Assembly (NCBI GenBank): GCA_032622095.1
Contig: CP136066.1
Location: forward strand, 41,491,835 to 41,555,834
Reading direction: 5' to 3'
DNA: 64,000 nucleotides
Origin: Siphonodentalium dalli
Lineage: Eukaryota > Mollusca > Scaphopoda > Gadilida > Siphonodentaliidae
In this document: piece after piece, positions 1-11,200 of the stretch
Layout of the letters: each line of letters starts with the position of its first letter
Position numbering within the stretch: position 1 is the first letter of the stretch
Program-made: the position numbers and the translations under genes
The notes under the pieces: generated by a model
Database searches by the model: none
What the model was told of the DNA's origin: nothing
What the model saw: the letters and a program-made list of their open reading frames with translations, nothing else

Positions 1-283
1 AGAACACTGATAAGGTGTCATCACACCAAACACCAAGATAAAATATGGTCTCTTTGATGTTATTTAATTGTACACCCCACTGACTTATCCTATTTTCAGT
101 AGATAAATAAACCCATATTATATTAAACTGACATCGTTTTTCAATACAATGTTACCACCATTACTTTGATAGAGGAAAGTTTATTCTCAAAGAGTATAAT
201 TATTTTACATGAACTTTATTTTAATGGTATATAACTACATATCCAACAAATGAAGCTGAAAATTCATATTTCTTGTGCTGCAG

Positions 284-407
284 GAGCCTTCAAACTCTGG
301 TTGACACTCCAGTAACAGTTGAGGCACAAGCAGACATGTTCACTGGAGAAATGTTATTAGATAGTCCACTTCAGCTGTTTCAGTCAGTTAATAAATTAGA
401 GGAATAA
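284..407 (+). CDS. Terminal coding exon of an unidentified host gene
   Basis: A pyrimidine-rich tract ending in TGCAG at 279-283 is a good 3' splice site. The exon opens with one base that finishes a codon (phase 2). It then has 40 sense codons and a TAA at 405-407. The encoded tail starts SLQTLVDTPV and ends FQSVNKLEE. It is acidic and shows no transmembrane segment or domain that I recognise. Earlier exons would lie left of the window. The short exon, clean acceptor, stop codon and a poly(A) signal about 380 bases later together look like the 3' end of a real gene. I cannot name the gene. The alternative is a chance open frame behind a chance acceptor. Confidence 0.6.
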
Positions 408-815
408 TAGTATGACCACTGCTCCAATCCTGTAGTTAGCCAAAATCAAGGCTTCTTTTACCATGATTTTAATGAACAGAGAACAGAAAATTCCTTAGTT
501 GAAGATTGTCAGATCATCAATTACAATAATGTGACTTATCATCCATCCTCCTCCACAATAACATATTACATGGTAATTTACAAAGCATGTGTATGATATT
601 ACACGGCTGAAGATTGTCACACATTTGAGAACAGGTCCATAAATACTGCTTGTCATCCACCTTGAATGGGAAATTCAACTCATGGCGTTTTGAAGCTAGA
701 AGTAGTAACATATCATTACTGTATGGTAGACCTCTACTTCCTCATATAGCACATTGTATATCTGATTCTGTAGTCATCCTGAAAAAATAAATATATGAAG
801 TCAGAATTTTAAATT
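408..815 (+). other. 3' UTR with poly(A) signal
   Basis: Non-coding sequence follows the stop of the unidentified plus-strand gene. An AATAAA hexamer at 786-791 would place cleavage near 805-815. Dispersed repeats begin just beyond, at about 870, which fits the end of the transcript. Small open frames on the minus strand here have no supporting features. Confidence 0.5.
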
Positions 816-869
816 ATTTTTTATGTATGTCATGATTTGAACTGAAAAAAATCTATTATAGCATGGATC

Positions 870-1218
870 TTAAAGGTACTCAATCTGATTAAGCACCCCT
901 AAATTACTATTTCTTCGGCTTCAGGGGTTAAAAATAATTAATTTGAGTCGAGGAACCCATCCATCAAAGCTCAGAATGATCAGATATTGATTCTTTTTTT
1001 AAATTTGTAATTTTCTCGAGATGTGTACTAATAAATGCAACAGAAACATTTATTCAAACGGACGAAGATGGATAACTCTAAAATGAAGCACTGAGAACTT
1101 CCTTTTGACGGCATGTTCTGGGCCAGAAACAAGAGATAACAAAACTTCAAAAATTTATATCTGATCACTCTGAGGGTTGATGGGTATGTTACTCGACTCG
1201 AATCAATTATTTTTTCAG
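870..1218. mobile_element. MITE-like repeat, AAAGGTACTCAATC family, copy a
   Basis: The copy begins TTAAAGGTACTCAATC and contains the family's internal inverted pair: GAGTCGAGGAA near 950 and its complement TCGACTCGAATCAA near 1195. The right terminus is missing. Relatives sit at 3285, 5523, 18215, 27655 and 30123. Confidence 0.65.
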
Positions 1219-1319
1219 GATTGCACTATCGTGGACAAGCTGAAAAATTATACCAACAATGTAACTGAATTTACGAAATAGACCAAAATATTGCAGCTGT
1301 GTAATTAGAAGTAAAATAA

Positions 1320-1735
1320 AATAAAGCTTTATTCCACACCTATTGACTATTCAACCAAATCTCACCATTGAATACCTATTATTGTATGCCTCTAGTGGAA
1401 TAGAAGCCGGAACTATTTTTTGTTGATGTTGTCACCAAGAAAGGTGACAAACAGCTATTATAGGTACATTTAGTATGTCAACAATCAGCTTCAGGTGATG
1501 TCCCGATCATAACCGGTTATCCATCAGACTTAAATCACAATAAAGGTAGCTGACTCATGGATTGACACAATGGTGTAGAATAAATACAGAACACAACTTG
1601 TACCATAATCTCAAATATTTTATCAAAATCATGGTGGACAGTGCATAATTACATTCTGCTCGAGTTTTGCTGTCGCAAAATATATCCATGCACCTTCTGC
1701 AACTCATTTGATAAAAGATTCTCGATGACACTAGG
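1320..1735 (+). repeat. Dispersed repeat, inverted partner of 44434-44890
   Basis: The segment matches the reverse complement of 44434-44890 over several blocks. These include TCTAGTGGAATA, GCCGGAACTATT, GTTGTCACCAAGAA and CACAATAAAGGTAGCT, and then the border TGTAGAATAAATACAGAACA. In the 44-kb copy the first half stays open for about 69 codons; here a short indel breaks that frame. This is either a repeat or two decayed copies of one exon. Confidence 0.6.
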
Positions 1736-2106
1736 GGTAACTTAATTTTAGGATCCTGCAAATATTAAAAAAATCATATTCAATTAAACATGCTGCTGCA
1801 TGAGTATATGATTCATATTTGATTCAACATCAGCGAAGAATATATCTATATAATATCCCTGTTGAGCTTCGCAGTGCTAAAATGAGTGTTCCGTAAGAAG
1901 CACACATCGATGGCATTGCCGTAGAGTCGTAAGCACCCCCTCATTATGAGAGTAGTTCATCTGGACGATTGATTTCAGCATCCTGACCGACTGTACATGT
2001 GCATGTAGGTTGTGATACATGTGAGTCCGATCATGTAGCCCCAATGCCCCGCAAAATTAAAAGATTAGTTGAAATGCAAAGTAACATCATTATATTTTAC
2101 TCACAG

Positions 2107-2217
2107 ACACAGACTGCCATTGGAAATGTTTTGGCCTCTCACAAATTCCAGAATTATGGCGAAGTTGTCTTGCAGCAAATTCAGAGGATCACATCACTCA
2201 TTCTTACGATAAGCTGA
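2107..2217 (+). CDS. Possible terminal exon, unidentified
   Basis: TTTTACTCACAG at 2095-2106 is a plausible acceptor. The frame then runs to TGA at 2215-2217 and includes HKFQNYGEVVLQQIQRITSL. The residue mix looks protein-like, but I recognise no family and see no partner exon. It could be a chance frame or a relic. Confidence 0.15.
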   Translation, partial: TQTAIGNVLASHKFQNYGEVVLQQIQRITSLILTIS

Positions 2218-2542
2218 GGTTATCTGCAAAAATTAGTAAACACTTATTACAATATTGTTTTCATTAGAAAAAGCTATTACTCAGACTAGTTATTTAATTG
2301 CAATTGTATACATACACATGAAATCTGAAAATTGGCCACAGCAATAACTTCCAGGGCTATAAAATCACATATGTACTTCACCAACATTCATCAGGGACGT
2401 GGATGGAGCGTCTCCATTGGGGAGGGATGCACCTTGAATTTGAAATGTATAAAGCCACCCTTCCCCACACCCACCTCCTAAAATATCCAACACATGTTGT
2501 ATTATATCATACAAGAAGTCAAATTTGTTTTCAAGTTGGAGC

Positions 2543-2840
2543 AGGAGCCTCCGGTGGTCGAATCGGTAGAGTGCCAGGTGAATTTACACCGTCACAGGCC
2601 GTCCAGCGCTGACGAAGCTGGTTCGAACCCCGTCATAGGAAGGGTGACTGGAATCATGTATCTGGGCAAGTTTTGTCAGTTGCTTTCTGGGGGTTGGTGG
2701 TTTCTACACGCAGTGGGACGATTTATTGGTGAAATCAAGCCTCTGCGTGGTCTTTCCTCCACCAGTAAAATTGACAACATCATGTGTGGCTTAGCGGCTA
2801 GAATGACGATAAACCCTAATAATGTAATAAACCAAACCAA
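2543..2840 (+). mobile_element. tRNA-derived SINE with intact target-site duplication
   Basis: The head is tRNA-like. It has an internal promoter box A (TGGTCGAATCGG, 2555-2566) and a perfect box B (GGTTCGAACCC, 2620-2630). A non-tRNA central body and an AATAA-rich tail follow. The 12-bp sequence TCAAGTTGGAGC occurs exactly at 2531-2542 and again at 2841-2852, bracketing the element as a target-site duplication. The exact duplication implies a fairly recent insertion by LINE machinery. The central body resembles conserved-core SINE families of marine invertebrates, but I cannot assign a superfamily. A functional tRNA is unlikely because the spacing between boxes is too long and no acceptor stem forms. 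Confidence 0.85.
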
Positions 2841-2869
2841 TCAAGTTGGAGCCAGTTAAAATTGTGAAT

Positions 2870-3930
2870 TGGAACATAAGTACTAGTAGAATGTCTGCTG
2901 AACAGTCTCTTTAACGACAATAACTTATGATGAACTTATCTTGGCCATTTTTGTCGCAAGCATCCATAGCAACTCAACTCAAATGTTGAGTTATGTTCTG
3001 CATGAAACGGGAAAAAAAGAAGATAAAATAAAAAAGAGTATTCTCTGTATATGAGCTTTGGTAGCAAGTAAAGTGCAAGTGCACTCTGACAGACTTTAAA
3101 ATCGCAGGTGCACAGATTCCCATGGTAATAAATATCTGTGCCATTTAAAAAAAATTAACAAAAAATGTAGGAATAATGCAGTTTCCCATGGTACTAAATG
3201 TCTGAAAGTTTTGAAACAATTGACCAAAAATTATAGGAACAAAAGCTCATAGTAATACCCCTGTATAATATATTAAAACATTTCTTAAAGGTACTCAATC
3301 AGATAAAACTCCTCTCAATTACTATTTCAATGGCTTCGCTGGCTTCAGGGGTAAAAAATATTTGATTCGAGTCGAGGAAGGCACCCATCAAAGCTCAGAT
3401 TTATTAGATATCGATTTTAGAAATCTATTATTTTTCATTATCAGGAATACTTTCTGTCACAGAAGTTTCCCGAAAAAGCCGACCGACATACTCTCGATAC
3501 TAAATTCCATTGAACAAAATGTTGCTATACAACAGATTTTGGGCAATTATATACGATAGTTCACAGTCGTTAGCATTATTTTTGGAAAATTATTTGATTC
3601 TGATAACTAAAGTGACCTTTGATAAAATTTTGTTGTTGTTGGAATCTGTTGCGATGGGGACCCTCTGATCGGATTGAGTACCTTTAAGTCAAAAAGGGGG
3701 ATAACTAAAAACAATTGGACAGACTTCATAATCACATGTGCACAGGTTATCATTGTGGTTGCTGTCTGTGCCAAGTTTCATGGAAAATGATTAAAAATGA
3801 CTGAGAAATACTCTGCACAAATTTGTGTCCATGGACAGAAGGAGGGCTAAGATGTTTCCAGTATAACCCCCACAACTTGCAGGGGGGGGGGTATAATAAT
3901 AATTTTGGAGGGCATTAAATAATGTCCTGA
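2870..3930. repeat. Dispersed repeat split by a MITE
   Basis: Two related blocks (about 3085-3240 and 3710-3850) share wording such as CAGACTT, GTGCACAG and TCTGTGCCA. They flank the complete MITE at 3285-3687. The right part ends at a G tract near 3881-3890. No coding sequence was recognised. Confidence 0.4.
3285..3687. mobile_element. Complete MITE, AAAGGTACTCAATC family, copy b
   Basis: The ends are inverted repeats: TTAAAGGTACTCAATC on the left and GATTGAGTACCTTTAA on the right. TTAA is the outermost word at both ends, as expected of a TTAA-target element. The interior has no transposase. At 403 bp this is the best full-length reference copy in the window. Confidence 0.8.
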
Positions 3931-3939
3931 CAGTCAAGG

Positions 3940-5370
3940 ACCACAAATAGGTCCAAGGGCTGTTAATAAAACATAACGCTCATGCATGTTATTATTATTA
4001 ATACAACTCCATCCTTGTGTGATCGGTGACACAGAATTCACTGGGCCGTGTGAGAACATTTGAAATTTGAACATACAAATTGCAAAATCCTATAGCATCT
4101 ATTGAGTAGCCTCAAGGTTTTAGAAACATCAGACCTGATCTGTTGGTCTAACACAAATTATCCCACACTAATAGATTGTTTGATAATCAATCTACAAAAA
4201 GATTTCAACCTATTGTTTCTTGTGAAATTTCCGACTATAAATGTACTAGTACATGTCTGGAATTCAACGATATTTAGAACAGTTGAAAATTTTGACCACG
4301 GTTGATGGACATAGGTTAATTGTAGCATTACCAGTCTCTGCCCCGGCTATAGGCTAATATGATATTCGCCGGACATTCGAAGGATATAGTTTACACGATA
4401 CCCTTTTGCTGTATACATTGGTCTTTATATCCAGTGATTCTGTCAGGCTACTTTATGCAAGTCGAATTCCGTTTTTTCACAGACCTGCGACTGACGCGTG
4501 CGACAACTGAGGTTGTGGCTGATGCAGTTAAACCCATTCGATTTAAATATGTGCTTAACTGCATCAGCCACAAACCCAGTGATTTATATAATATATATGA
4601 TTTGAAACGTTGTAGCCTCATGCATCAGCCGCATGTCTGTAATAGCAGCTTTATACCGACATGGGTTGGCAGTCTATACATTTGTATTTATTGAATTTGT
4701 GTGCACCAGTCTCTGTCGAGACTAAGTCTGCATTAAGTACATGTGACTATATTTATATACTGGTACGTATATACATCGTTCGTTTCGAAGAGAGGTCCCT
4801 GTCGGTAATTGCCGCACAGCAAATGCTGCACATGACATGTTCACCTGAATGGCAATCACCACCACCGGGCACTTGCAGTAAAAAGGGCAGTTCGTTCAAA
4901 GGGTACGAAGCCCCATGGCTACCCGTGGGCTTGCTATTGATAGTATTATAAGTACTAGTAGAGGTGGAGATATTTATTCTTTCGAGGTTTCGACACAAGT
5001 TTCCAACAACTGTGGTCTGTAATAACTTGTTCGAGCTATAAAAGGTGCAAAAACTAATTTTGGCTTTTGATGACTTGTGCATATTCCATTAATTCGAAAT
5101 TAGGTGTGGTTGGAAATTGGAAATGAAATAATATTATCTACTTAGTGAGCTTTCAGACAACCATGATTCAATCATAAGTGGAAGGATTTTCGTCGTAGGA
5201 AGTAACCGATAGTTAGACTGCGCATGCTCACGTCAAAATCACAAGTCAAGAAATAATATCAAGCACCGTTTGATTTTAGATTCAAAATTGTGTCGTATCC
5301 ACTTGTGACGTAATCGCAGTCGTGTATACATAAAAAATTTGGCTGGAAAGATCGCAGGGTAGTCAATCAC
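3940..5370. other. Non-coding stretch with one hairpin
   Basis: Nothing coding is convincing here. A near-perfect 20-bp inverted repeat (GGTTGTGGCTGATGCAGTTA at 4511 and its complement ending near 4576) forms a hairpin with a loop of about 23 bases. Overlapping frames on both strands around 4660-5080 are open but unlike any family I know. Confidence 0.35.
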
Positions 5371-5522
5371 ATGCTATACAAACAACCTACTCAGCTTGAC
5401 AAAACAAGTCTCCACTACTTAACCGTGGTGTGGTTAGCGTTGCCACCGCGGCCAAAATGCAAAACCTTCTACACCGATGCTCCACCTACTAACTACAGTT
5501 GGGCCGCAGTTAGGCTCCTGCG

Positions 5523-5975
5523 AATATTCGATATTCGATTCGAGATTCGGGGGGGGGGGGGGGTCAAAAATATTTGATTTGAGTCGAGGAAGTCACCCGT
5601 CAGATATCGATTTTAGAAATCTATTATTTTTCATTATCGGGAATACTTTCTGGCCCAGAACTCAGTCAAAATTGCATTATTATTACCACTTGATTTTAGA
5701 GTTATCCATCCTTGTCTGTTTGAATAGATTTTGGTGTACACATCCCGAGCAGATTATGGCAGTTGAAGGCAATTATTAGTACTCATCTCGAGTAAATAAC
5801 AAATTTCAAACATTATTAGTACTCATCTCGAGTAAATAACAAATTTCAAAAATCAATATCTAATAACTATGAGCTTTGTTTGATGGGTTCCTCGACTCGA
5901 ATCAAATGATCGGATTGTTGTTGTTGGAATCTGTTGAGATGGGGACCCTCTGTTTGGATTGAGTACGTACTTTAA
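5523..5975. mobile_element. MITE, AAAGGTACTCAATC family, copy c
   Basis: The copy follows a 13-base G tract near 5550. It contains GAGTCGAGGAA and ends GGATTGAGTACGTACTTTAA. It carries an internal 40-bp tandem duplication (5772-5811 and 5812-5851). Confidence 0.6.
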
Positions 5976-6090
5976 ACATGATAAAGCTTCAGGCAGTGCA
6001 GGGACTTACACGTGTGATGAATGCAACATGGTGTATAAAACGCAAGCATCTGGGACAACTACCCATCTATGGAATCATCTACCCTGCGAC
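5976..6090 (+). pseudogene. BED-type zinc-finger fragment
   Basis: The frame reads TYTCDECNMVYKTQASGTTT and then HLWNHL. It has the paired cysteines (C-x2-C), the Thr-rich turn and the H-L-x2-H-L helix of a BED finger. The usual final histidine of the zinc site is not seen, and the frame soon becomes low-quality. BED fingers occur at the N-terminus of hAT transposases and of domesticated ZBED proteins. The setting among repeats favours a hAT relic. Confidence 0.5.
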
Positions 6091-6461
6091 TGTTGTTGCG
6101 TATTCAAGTTTATAACAACGAGTGTTTCCGAATGCCGAATTGCAATTTTGCATGTACATGCAGACTATATAAATTTTCCGTTTAGTGGCAATATATTAAT
6201 TGTTGTGATGGCAGCATGGACGTTTTTTTTTTTTTTCTCGACAATTATAAATCGAAGTTAATAGTATCTCAAACGACGGTTCATCGCCACATAAGTTGTG
6301 ATGGAACTTCATGCATGTAGTTCATAGAACGTTTCACAAATCGTTAACAAAACATGCCTAATTGAGAAGCAACACACATATATGATTCGATATTCGATTC
6401 TATATTCGATTCGATTTCGTGAATTCGATTCGATCAAAATATCCAATTCGCAGGACCCTAG

Positions 6462-6750
6462 CCGCAGTGTACTTGCCATTCGGCCATGGTGTACATGTAG
6501 TTGCCACGGTGTACGTTCATTAAACTGAAAAAAGACGATACAAACTAGAAATATAACCATGTTGTACATGCCATTCGGCCCCATTGTAGTTGCCTTTCTG
6601 CCATGGTGCCTTGCCATTCGGCCGCAGTGTATATACTTGCCGTTCGGCTGTGGTGTACTTGCCGTTCGGCCGCGGTTCACTTGCCGTTCAGCTGCAGTGC
6701 TCAACTGCTACAGTTACAAACTCTTCGACCCCGCGGCCGAACGGCAAATA
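6462..6750. repeat. Degenerate minisatellite, about 20-24 bp unit
   Basis: About ten imperfect copies of a unit like TTGCCGTTCGGCCGCGGTGT are present. Frames on both strands stay open across it only because of the repeat. A CGAATATTCGAT-type low-complexity patch precedes it (6385-6440), with an inverted match near 5520. Confidence 0.6.
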
Positions 6751-7915
6751 CAACGTGGTGCCAATTGTTTTGTCTGAAAGTCCAGCGGGTTCGAGTACTA
6801 GTTCGATATCATCATGTACGACAACATGATGTCAACATCGCAATCATGATCTCATCGGGCCACGATTCCTCCACTTACGTCAGTCAGCTGTCATATACGA
6901 TTGTATCATGGTCGTCTGAATGTTCACTTATAGGCAGATATTAATAAATAATATAAATGTATTTTAACTATTTATCACTCACTGTTCAGAACTCGACAGA
7001 ACTTTCACTTTCAGTGAAAGTTTCAGAATGCCTGTGGCTGTGCGTGCAGGTTGCCAGTGAACACACTTTACAGTCAGTGAGTGACAGCCTGTTGGAGTAT
7101 TTTTCATTTAGAAAAATTAATATGTAAGCATACTTCACATTGTTGAGAACTGAGTATAATTTAAGGAATAGTACTGCAGAAAGTGCAGTATACGTGTTAT
7201 CGAACACGAAATTATGCGAATTTTTACGGCAGAAATAGAAAGGTCAAGGTTTCCGGTCGCAGGGAAAGGTAATTTCCGGACACATTTGTTCGATACATTT
7301 ACCGGATTCCGGCTTCCATACTAGACTAAATAACTTTTGAAATTTGGATAGTTATTAGTTCCAACTAGTATAAAATAACATTACCAATTGATGATGAGTC
7401 GAGTGTAAATTCCCGAATTAGCATTAGCCTACTGTTTCGTCGAATTTACCTTCAAACAACATTCTGTACGAAGTATCTAATTACGTTCTTCGTGTGTTTG
7501 CATAAATATTCTCACCTTAATTTACTAAAAATATTCTTGTATAACGGCTCAAATTCAGTGGTCTTGGTCCTTATTGGAGTCGAAACTGTGATCAACACCA
7601 ACAAACCAATATGGCTACCATGATACAACGCGTGCAGATGGAGTTTTATCAGTGCGCATGCCTGGCCAATACCGGTACTCGATACACATATATGTTCAAG
7701 TGTTTACACATATATGTGTAAATATAGAAAAACATACACAACATGTGTATACACATGTATACAATACTGTATAGATATTGGAGGTACACACCATGTGTCC
7801 AGTGCCAATGGCATTCTACCTACACAGTAGTTTGCAGAGAGTATATCGAAGTTTAATTTCGAACAACACTGTACTTGACAACGTATATGCCTGGTTCATT
7901 GTTACCGCGAACAAA
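6750..7915. other. No gene recognised
   Basis: A perfect palindrome, AACTTTCACT with its complement AGTGAAAGTT, lies at 7000-7022. The rest is AT-rich with ACACATATATGTG-type words near 7690-7760. No supported gene was found. Confidence 0.3.
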
Positions 7916-8236
7916 CCCATATAAAAATGTACCTGGGTAAATCTTGGTGTTTACCTAGGTATAACCCTGATGAACCCCGGTACATGTAGGTTTTACCCTG
8001 GTTACACCCAGGTCACACCCAGGTTACACCCAGGTAAATCAGGGCTTTACAAAGATTTACCCTGGTGTTTTCTATATATGTTAGGTTAAACCCCAGTTTA
8101 CCCGGGTTTTTACGGATATAATTTAGAAAAACGCTGTCACACCCGGGTATTTAGACCCAGGTTATCCGGAGTATGTACGCCCAGGTATTTACACCAGGTT
8201 TTCGCCCAGGTATTTACTACAGTGTTCACTCGGATA
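7916..8236. repeat. ACCTGGGT-rich repeat with a terminus shared with 23821
   Basis: It opens CCCATATAAAAATGTACCTG, which is nearly the complement of the end of the element at 23034-23821. The interior is a loose array of ACCCAGGT and ACCTGGGT words. No matching right end is seen before the satellite begins. Confidence 0.5.
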
Positions 8237-8274
8237 TATACACCTGTGGTATTTTGTTAAACTGTATAATCTGC

Positions 8275-11200
8275 ACTTGAAGTTACCGTATTAACCCGTT
8301 ATATATTACAGCATCATTGGCGTGTAGTTACCGTATTAACCATTCTATATTAAAGCATTAAATGACAGGTAGTTACCTTATTAACCCTTTCTATAGTAAG
8401 TAACATTGGTGAGTAGTTACAGTATTAACCCATTCTATATTAAAGCATCATTGACGTGAAGTTACCTTATTAACCCTTTCTGTATTAAAGCATCATTGAC
8501 GTGTAGTTACCTTATTAACCCTTTCTATATTAAAACATAATTGATGTGTAGTTACCATGTTAACCCTTTCTATATTATAGCATCATTGACGGGTAGTTGC
8601 CTTATTAACTCTGTATATACCAAATTATCATTGTCGTGTATAATTACCTTATCCATTTCTATACTAAGTACCATTGGCGTGTAGTTACCTTATTAACCCT
8701 TTCTATATTAAAGCATTAATTGACAGGTAGTTACCTTATTAACCCTTTCTATTCTTAATATTATTTGTGAGTAGTTGCATTATTAACCTTTTCTATATTA
8801 AATAGCCATTGACGGGTAGTTACCTTATTAACAATTTTTGTATTAAAGCATCATTGACGTGTAGTTACCTTATTATAACCCTTTCTATATTAAAGCATCA
8901 TTGACGTGTAGTTACCATATTAACCATTTATATATTAAAGAATTGTTGCCGGGTAGTTACATTATTAACCCGTTCTATAAAAGTATCATTGGTGAGTAGT
9001 TACCATATTAACCCTTTCTATATTAAAGCATCATTGACGTGAAGTTACCTTATTAACCCTTTCTATATTAAAGCACCATTGATGTGTAGTTACCTTATTA
9101 ACCCTTTCTATATTAAAACATCATTGACGTGTAGTTACCATGTTAACCCTTTCAATATTAATGCACCATTGACGGATAGTTGCCTTATTAACCCTGTATA
9201 TACTAAAGTACCATTGTCGTGTAGTTACCTTATTAACCCTTCCTATACATTGACGTGTAGTCACCTTATTAACCCTTTCTATATTAAAGCATTAATTGAC
9301 AGGCAGTTACCTTATTAACCCTTTCTATACTAAGTATCATTGGCATGTAGTTACCTTATTAACCCTTTCTATATTAAAGCATTAATTGACAGGTAGTTAC
9401 CTTAAACAACCCTTTCTATACTAAGTATCATAGGTGAGTAGTTACATTATTAACCATTTCTATACTAAAGCGCCATTGACGGGTAATTACCTTATTAACC
9501 AGTTTTGTATCAAAGCATCGTTGACGTGCAGTACCATATTATAACCCTTTCTATATTAAAGCATCATTGACGGGTAGTTACCATATTAACCATTTCTATA
9601 TTAAAGCACCATTGGCATGTAATTACCTTATTAACCCTTTCTATATTAAAGCATTAATTGACAGGCAGTTACCTTATTAACCCTTTCTATACTAAGTATC
9701 ATTGGCATGTAGTTACCTTATTAACCCTTTCTATATTAAAGCATTAATTGACAGGTAGTTACCTTAAACAACCCTTTCTATACTAAGTATCATAGGTGAG
9801 TAGTTACATTATTAACCATTTCTATACTAAAGCGCCATTGACGGGTAATTACCTTATTAACCAGTTTTGTATCAAAGCATCGTTGACGTGCAGTACCATA
9901 TTATAACCCTTTCTATATTAAAGCATCATTGACGGGTAGTTACCATATTAACCCTTTCTATATTAAAGCACCATTGGCATGTAATTACCTTATTAACCCT
10001 TTCTATATTAAAGCATTAATTGACAGGCAGTTAACTTATTAACCCTTTCTATACTAAGTATCATTGGCATGTAGTTACCTTATTAACCCTTTCTATATTA
10101 AAGCATTAATTGACAGGTAGTTACCTTAAACAACCCTTTCTATACTAAGTATCATAGGTGAGTAGTTACATTATTAACCATTTCTATACTAAAGCGCCAT
10201 TGACGGGTAATTACCTTATTAACCAGTTTTGTATCAAAGCATCGTTGACGTGCAGTACCATAATATAACCCTTTCTATATTAAAGCATCATTGACGGGTA
10301 GTTACCATATTAACCCTTTCTATATTAAAGCACCATTGGCATGTAATTACCTTATTAACCCTTTCTATATTGAAGCAATAATTGACAGGTAGGCCATAGT
10401 TACCTTATTAACCCTTTCTATAATAAGTGTCATTGGTGATTAGTTACATTATTAACCCTTTCTACAATAAAGCATCATTGACATGAAGTTACCTTATTAA
10501 CCATTTCTGTATTAAAGAATTATTGACGTGTAGTTACCTTATTAACCTTTTCAATATTAAGACATCATTTACGTGTAGTTACCATGTTAACCCTTTCTAT
10601 ATTAAAGTATCATTGACGGGTAGTTGCCTTATTAACCATGTATATACCTAAGTATCAGCGTCGTGTAGTTACCTTATTAACCCTTTCTATACTAAGTATC
10701 ATTTACGTGTAGTTACCTTATTAACCCTTTCTATATAAAAGCACCATTGATGGGTTGTTACCTTATTAACCATTTTTGTATTGAAGCATCATTGGCGTGT
10801 AATTACCTTATTAACCCTTTCTATATTGAAGCAATAATTGACAGGTAGGCCCTAGTTACCTTATTAACCCTTTCTAGAATAAGTGTCATTGGTGATTAGT
10901 TACATTTTTAACCCTTTCTATACTTAATATTATTTGTGAGTAGTTGCATTATTAACCTTTTCTATATTAAATAGCCATTGACGGGTAGTTACCTTATTAA
11001 CAATTTTTGTATTAAAGCATCATTGACGTGTAGTTACCTTATTATAACCCTTTCTATATTAAAGCATCATTGACGTGTAGTTACCATATTAACCATTTAT
11101 ATATTAAAGAATTATTGCCGGGTAGTTACATTATTAACCCGTTCTATAAAAGTATCATTGGTGAGTAGTTACCATATTAACCCTTTCTATATTAAAGCAT

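Noticed and set aside
2543-2640. A functional tRNA gene
   Set aside because: Boxes A and B are present but too far apart, no cloverleaf or acceptor stem forms, and the piece is the head of a SINE with flanking target duplication.
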